Source: Vannielia litorea (GTDB taxonomy: Bacteria; Pseudomonadota; Alphaproteobacteria; Rhodobacterales; Rhodobacteraceae). Taken from it: a stretch of DNA of 64,000 nucleotides. The notes beneath the pieces are model-generated. The model saw only the letters and a list, made by a program, of their open reading frames with translations. It did no database searches and was not told where the DNA came from. The position numbers and the translations under genes are program-made. Shown in pieces: positions 61,799 through 64,000 of this stretch (the stretch's first letter is position 1; each line of letters opens with the position of its first letter). Where the stretch lies: the NCBI RefSeq assembly GCF_900142295.1, contig NZ_FSRL01000001.1:682001-746000 (forward strand), read 5' to 3'.

Positions 61799-62208
61799 TA
61801 GCGGAAGGCGCGGCGCACCTTGTTCTTCACCGAAGAGCGCTTGATCCCGCGTGAAAGTTGCGGGCGTCCCTGGTGAATGATGGCGCCATTGGGCGTGACG
61901 GTGCCTACCGAGAGGCCACGCGACGGGCCGCCGCCATAAACAACGTAGTCCTTCTGGAACGGAAACAGCCGGTGGCCTTTCCATTCGGTCCCGCGAAAAC
62001 GCTCTTCCGGGTGGCGCGTGCGGTCGGAGGGATGCAGGGTCCAGACCTTGGGGCGGCCCGATGATGTTTCTTCGATCTGAGTGGCGGCTTCCTCGTTGAA
62101 GAGCCAGGCCCAGAACTTGTCGGTAAGCCCGTCATCGGCAGCCTGCGCCGGAATGGCGATGGCTGCGGCAAGCGCGATGAGCAAGGTGATGAGCGAGACG
62201 CGTCCCAT
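61798..62208 (-). CDS. Exported hypothetical protein, 136 aa
   Basis: The protein has a signal peptide (SLITLLIALAAAIAIPAQA) and a mature domain rich in aromatic and basic residues (DKFWAWLFNEEAATQIEE, RGTEWKGHRLFPFQKDYVVYGGGPSRG), ending in a basic tail (KRSSVKNKVRRAFR). No family recognised. The stop codon at 61798-61800 abuts the candidate RNA. It is divergent from mmcB with about 200 bp between. Confidence 0.7.
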   Translation of the reverse strand: MGRVSLITLLIALAAAIAIPAQAADDGLTDKFWAWLFNEEAATQIEETSSGRPKVWTLHPSDRTRHPEERFRGTEWKGHRLFPFQKDYVVYGGGPSRGLSVGTVTPNGAIIHQGRPQLSRGIKRSSVKNKVRRAFR

Positions 62209-62385
62209 GTGACAAAACTAGGGCAGGGAGCGGCAGGTGTCATCCCTACCAGCGCGGCACTGTGCACGGATCGAGAACAATCCGGCGGTCGGCAGTCGAT
62301 TTTGCCGGATATGCCTCGATATTGAGGCAAGACCTAGGCAAATTGTTGTTCGAATTTCTGCATTTCCTGCAGGGGGTTGTCCAGT

Positions 62386-62400
62386 GTTTATGCTTTGTTC
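62386..62400 (+). promoter_or_regulatory. LexA-like SOS box upstream of mmcB
   Basis: GTTT-N7-GTTC differs by one base from the alphaproteobacterial LexA consensus GTTC-N7-GTTC and ends 11 bp before the mmcB ATG. MmcB genes belong to SOS regulons in Caulobacter, which supports the call. Confidence 0.55.
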
Positions 62401-62411
62401 ATGCTGGTGCC

Positions 62412-62876
62412 ATGGATGTCCCCGCAGAATCGCCCTCGCCCGGGTTGCAACCCGGCCAGTTGCTCGCCCGTGGGGTGTGCCGGCACATGCTTTCGCTTGG
62501 ATTTGCCACCGTGGAGGAACTGGTGCCGACAGGCGGGCTCAGGGTCGATGTGATGGCGCTCGGCCCGAAGGGCGAAGTCTGGGTGATCGAGTGCAAGTCG
62601 AGTCGGGCCGACTACATGGCCGATCACAAGTGGCAGGGCTATCTGCCGTGGTGCGACCGCTTCTTCTGGGCGGTGGGTCAGGACTTTCCGGCCGAGCTCT
62701 TGCCTGACGAGACCGGCCTCATCATCGCGGACCCCTACGATGCTGAAATCCTGCGCATGGGGCCTGAGACACGCCTCTCAGGTGCGCGTCGCAAGGTGAT
62801 GGTGCAGAAATTCGCCCGCCACGCGGCGCTGCGGTTGCAGGCGCTGCGGGATCCGCAACATTCGGGCCTGCTCTAG
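62412..62876 (+). CDS. mmcB: MmcB-family DNA repair protein
   Basis: The 154-aa protein has VDVMALGPKGEVWVIECKSSRADYMADHKWQGYLPWCDRFFWAV, the endonuclease-like core (D, E-x-K motif) of the MmcB/DUF2161-type family. In Caulobacter MmcB aids resistance to mitomycin C and DNA-damage repair. I chose the ATG at 62412. A LexA-like box sits just upstream. It overlaps the minus-strand DUF6324-type gene by 4 bp. Confidence 0.85.
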   Translation: MDVPAESPSPGLQPGQLLARGVCRHMLSLGFATVEELVPTGGLRVDVMALGPKGEVWVIECKSSRADYMADHKWQGYLPWCDRFFWAVGQDFPAELLPDETGLIIADPYDAEILRMGPETRLSGARRKVMVQKFARHAALRLQALRDPQHSGLL

Positions 62877-63079
62877 CGCTTCTTCTTCCCGCCTGCGACG
62901 GATGCCGCGGCACGCTGGGCCGCGCTCTTCAGTTCTTCGGCGATTTCAAGGGCTTCCTCCGGGTCGAAGTCCATCGGAAGGTCGATGTCGTCGCCCTGGA
63001 TATAGATCCGCACCATGCCCTGGTCGGTCGGTCCGATCTGGAGGTTGGCGCTGAAGTCGCTCTCGCTGTTGATGCCCAT
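62873..63079 (-). CDS. Small acidic protein, DUF6324-like
   Basis: The 68-aa protein MGINSESDFSANLQIGPTD... has GMVRIYIQGDDIDLPMDFDPEEALEIAEELKSAA and a basic Lys tail, matching a small conserved Rhodobacterales family (DUF6324). No function is known. It is convergent with mmcB (4-bp overlap of ends) and divergent from the next gene. Confidence 0.7.
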   Translation of the reverse strand: MGINSESDFSANLQIGPTDQGMVRIYIQGDDIDLPMDFDPEEALEIAEELKSAAQRAAASVAGGKKKR

Positions 63080-63194
63080 GGCTGATCTCCGGCTGCGGTG
63101 GGGCGTGAGCTAGCGTGCAGGCGGGGCTGAGGCAAGGGCGGATAATGCTTGACCGTGGCAAGTGATGGGAGAATCCTCCACGCAGGAGAGCATG

Positions 63195-64000
63195 ATGGAC
63201 GACATCGAGGCCCTGCGCGACTTCTCGCGCTTCTACACTCAACGGCTCGGGCTGCTCGGGCAGAGCTATCTCGGCTCCGGCCTCGGGATGACCGAGGTTC
63301 GGGTGCTGTGGGAGCTGGCCAACGGCGAACTCGCCACGGCGCGGGCCATCGCAGAGCGGCTGGGGCTGGACGAGGGCTACTTGTCGCGTCTGCTGGCGGG
63401 GTTCGAGCGAAAGGGCTGGATCGCGCGGGAGCCCGACCCGCAGGACGCCCGGCGCAGGCGGCTGGTCCTGACCGCCGAGGGCCGGGCCCTGGCTGCAACC
63501 CACGATGCTGCCTCCCGCGAGGCGGTGGGGGCTTTTCTCGGCCAGCTGAGCCCGGATGCACGCAGGCTGCTGCGCGACGGGCTGGCGCAGGTGAAGCAAG
63601 CGTTTACCGCTCCGGAACAGGTTGAACTCAAGGGCCTCGCGCCGGGTGATGCCGGTTGGATCGTCGAGCGCCACGGTGCGCTCTATACTCGGGACGAGGG
63701 CTACGACGCGACCTTCGAGGCCCTCGTGGCCGAGATCATGTGCGGTTTTCTTCGCGGCCATGACCCGTCTTGCGAGCGCGGTTGGGTCGCCTGGGGTGGC
63801 GGGCGACGACTCGGCTCGATCTTCTGTGTGCGGATCACCGAGGAAACGGCCAAGCTGCGGCTCTTCTTTCTCGAGCCCGAGGCGCGGGGGCTCGGGCTGG
63901 GGCGCAAGTTGCTCGACGCCTGCCTCGAGTTCGCCCGTGGCGCGGGTTACCGCGAACTCGTGCTTTGGACCCACGAATCCCATGAGGCGGCCTGCCGGCT
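63195..64000 (+). CDS. MarR-type regulator fused to GNAT acetyltransferase (3' end cut)
   Basis: The visible 268 residues begin with a MarR winged helix (about 1-140; LGMTEVRVLWELANGELATARAIAERLGLDEGYLSRLLAGFERKGWI, DPQDARRRRLVLT) and continue into a GNAT domain (LRLFFLEPEARGLGLGRKLLDACLEFARGAGY). The stop is beyond the window. A MarR-GNAT fusion suggests that it senses a small molecule and either acetylates it or regulates its genes. I chose the ATG at 63195, 6 bp after AGGAG; the ATG at 63192 is equally in frame. Confidence 0.88.
   Translation, partial: MDDIEALRDFSRFYTQRLGLLGQSYLGSGLGMTEVRVLWELANGELATARAIAERLGLDEGYLSRLLAGFERKGWIAREPDPQDARRRRLVLTAEGRALAATHDAASREAVGAFLGQLSPDARRLLRDGLAQVKQAFTAPEQVELKGLAPGDAGWIVERHGALYTRDEGYDATFEALVAEIMCGFLRGHDPSCERGWVAWGGGRRLGSIFCVRITEETAKLRLFFLEPEARGLGLGRKLLDACLEFARGAGYRELVLWTHESHEAACR

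Noticed and set aside
61556..61801. An 81-codon plus-strand frame across the possible RNA region
   Set aside because: No ribosome-binding site worth noting and no protein-like pattern; the region looks more like structured RNA than coding.

Overview
The window reads as chromosomal DNA of a GC-rich alphaproteobacterium of the Rhodobacterales (Roseobacter/Paracoccus type). The supporting marks are a DUF1127 protein paired with a LysR regulator, an HlyU-family protein, a DUF6324-type protein, the dnaG-rpoD pair, MmcB, a Zur-like regulator and dense overlapping ATGA/GTGA gene junctions. I saw no rRNA, no intact tRNA, no insertion sequence, no prophage and no CRISPR array. Nearly all of it is ordinary core genome, with a few less-explained blocks.

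Layout. 1-1.6 kb: start of a zur-like gene with a Zur-box-like palindrome, then dtd and a PfkB sugar kinase. 1.6-7.9 kb: a minus-strand block running from a 28-aa microprotein through XpaC, TelA and a DUF2927 lipoprotein to an SPFH-GYF protein, closed by a clear terminator; a cytochrome b561 and a zinc-ribbon membrane protein follow. 8-14.2 kb: rluB, tadA, a metal-dependent hydrolase, gatCA, an Excalibur lipoprotein, an AmpD-like amidase, the RNase P RNA gene rnpB and rpmG. 14.3-21.2 kb: a GNAT protein, a P-loop kinase-like protein, two MDR oxidoreductases with regulators, a BI-1 protein, DUF1127/LysR and an XRE regulator. 21.2-28.8 kb: hisN-like phosphatase, two purine-ring deaminases (8-oxoguanine and guanine deaminase), a CAP lipoprotein, mgtE, 5-formyl-THF cyclo-ligase and a YmdB-type phosphodiesterase. 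28.8-34 kb: a minus-strand series dnaG, rpoD, DUF1294, YigZ-like and HlyU-like.

34-36.4 kb holds an ECF sigma factor with a putative anti-sigma protein, a CpxP-like periplasmic protein and a four-EF-hand secreted protein. 36.6-46 kb holds DUF983, NUDIX, MFS, msrA, prmA, an XRE/desaturase divergent pair, a DMT permease and an SLC13/RCK permease. 46-47.5 kb has three small exported proteins of unknown role. 47.5-59 kb holds nrdR-ribD and ribE / ribBX-ribH-nusB on the plus strand. Between ribD and ribE lies a minus-strand capsule set (kpsS, kpsD-like, kpsC). The GTP cyclohydrolase II half of the ribB product has lost its zinc and catalytic residues (the RibBX architecture). 59-64 kb has a predicted periplasmic ClpP-fold protein next to a 440-aa membrane/coiled-coil protein, an intergenic region with strong RNA-folding potential, mmcB with a LexA-like box, and a MarR-GNAT fusion cut by the window end.

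The observations I consider most worth following are the SPFH/TelA/XpaC block with its microprotein, the terminator-like hairpin inside the start of kpsC, the possible structured RNA at 61.6-61.8 kb, the perfect DnaA box before nrdR, and the ECF/EF-hand/CpxP-like module. Gene functions rest on motif recognition by eye. No database search was run.
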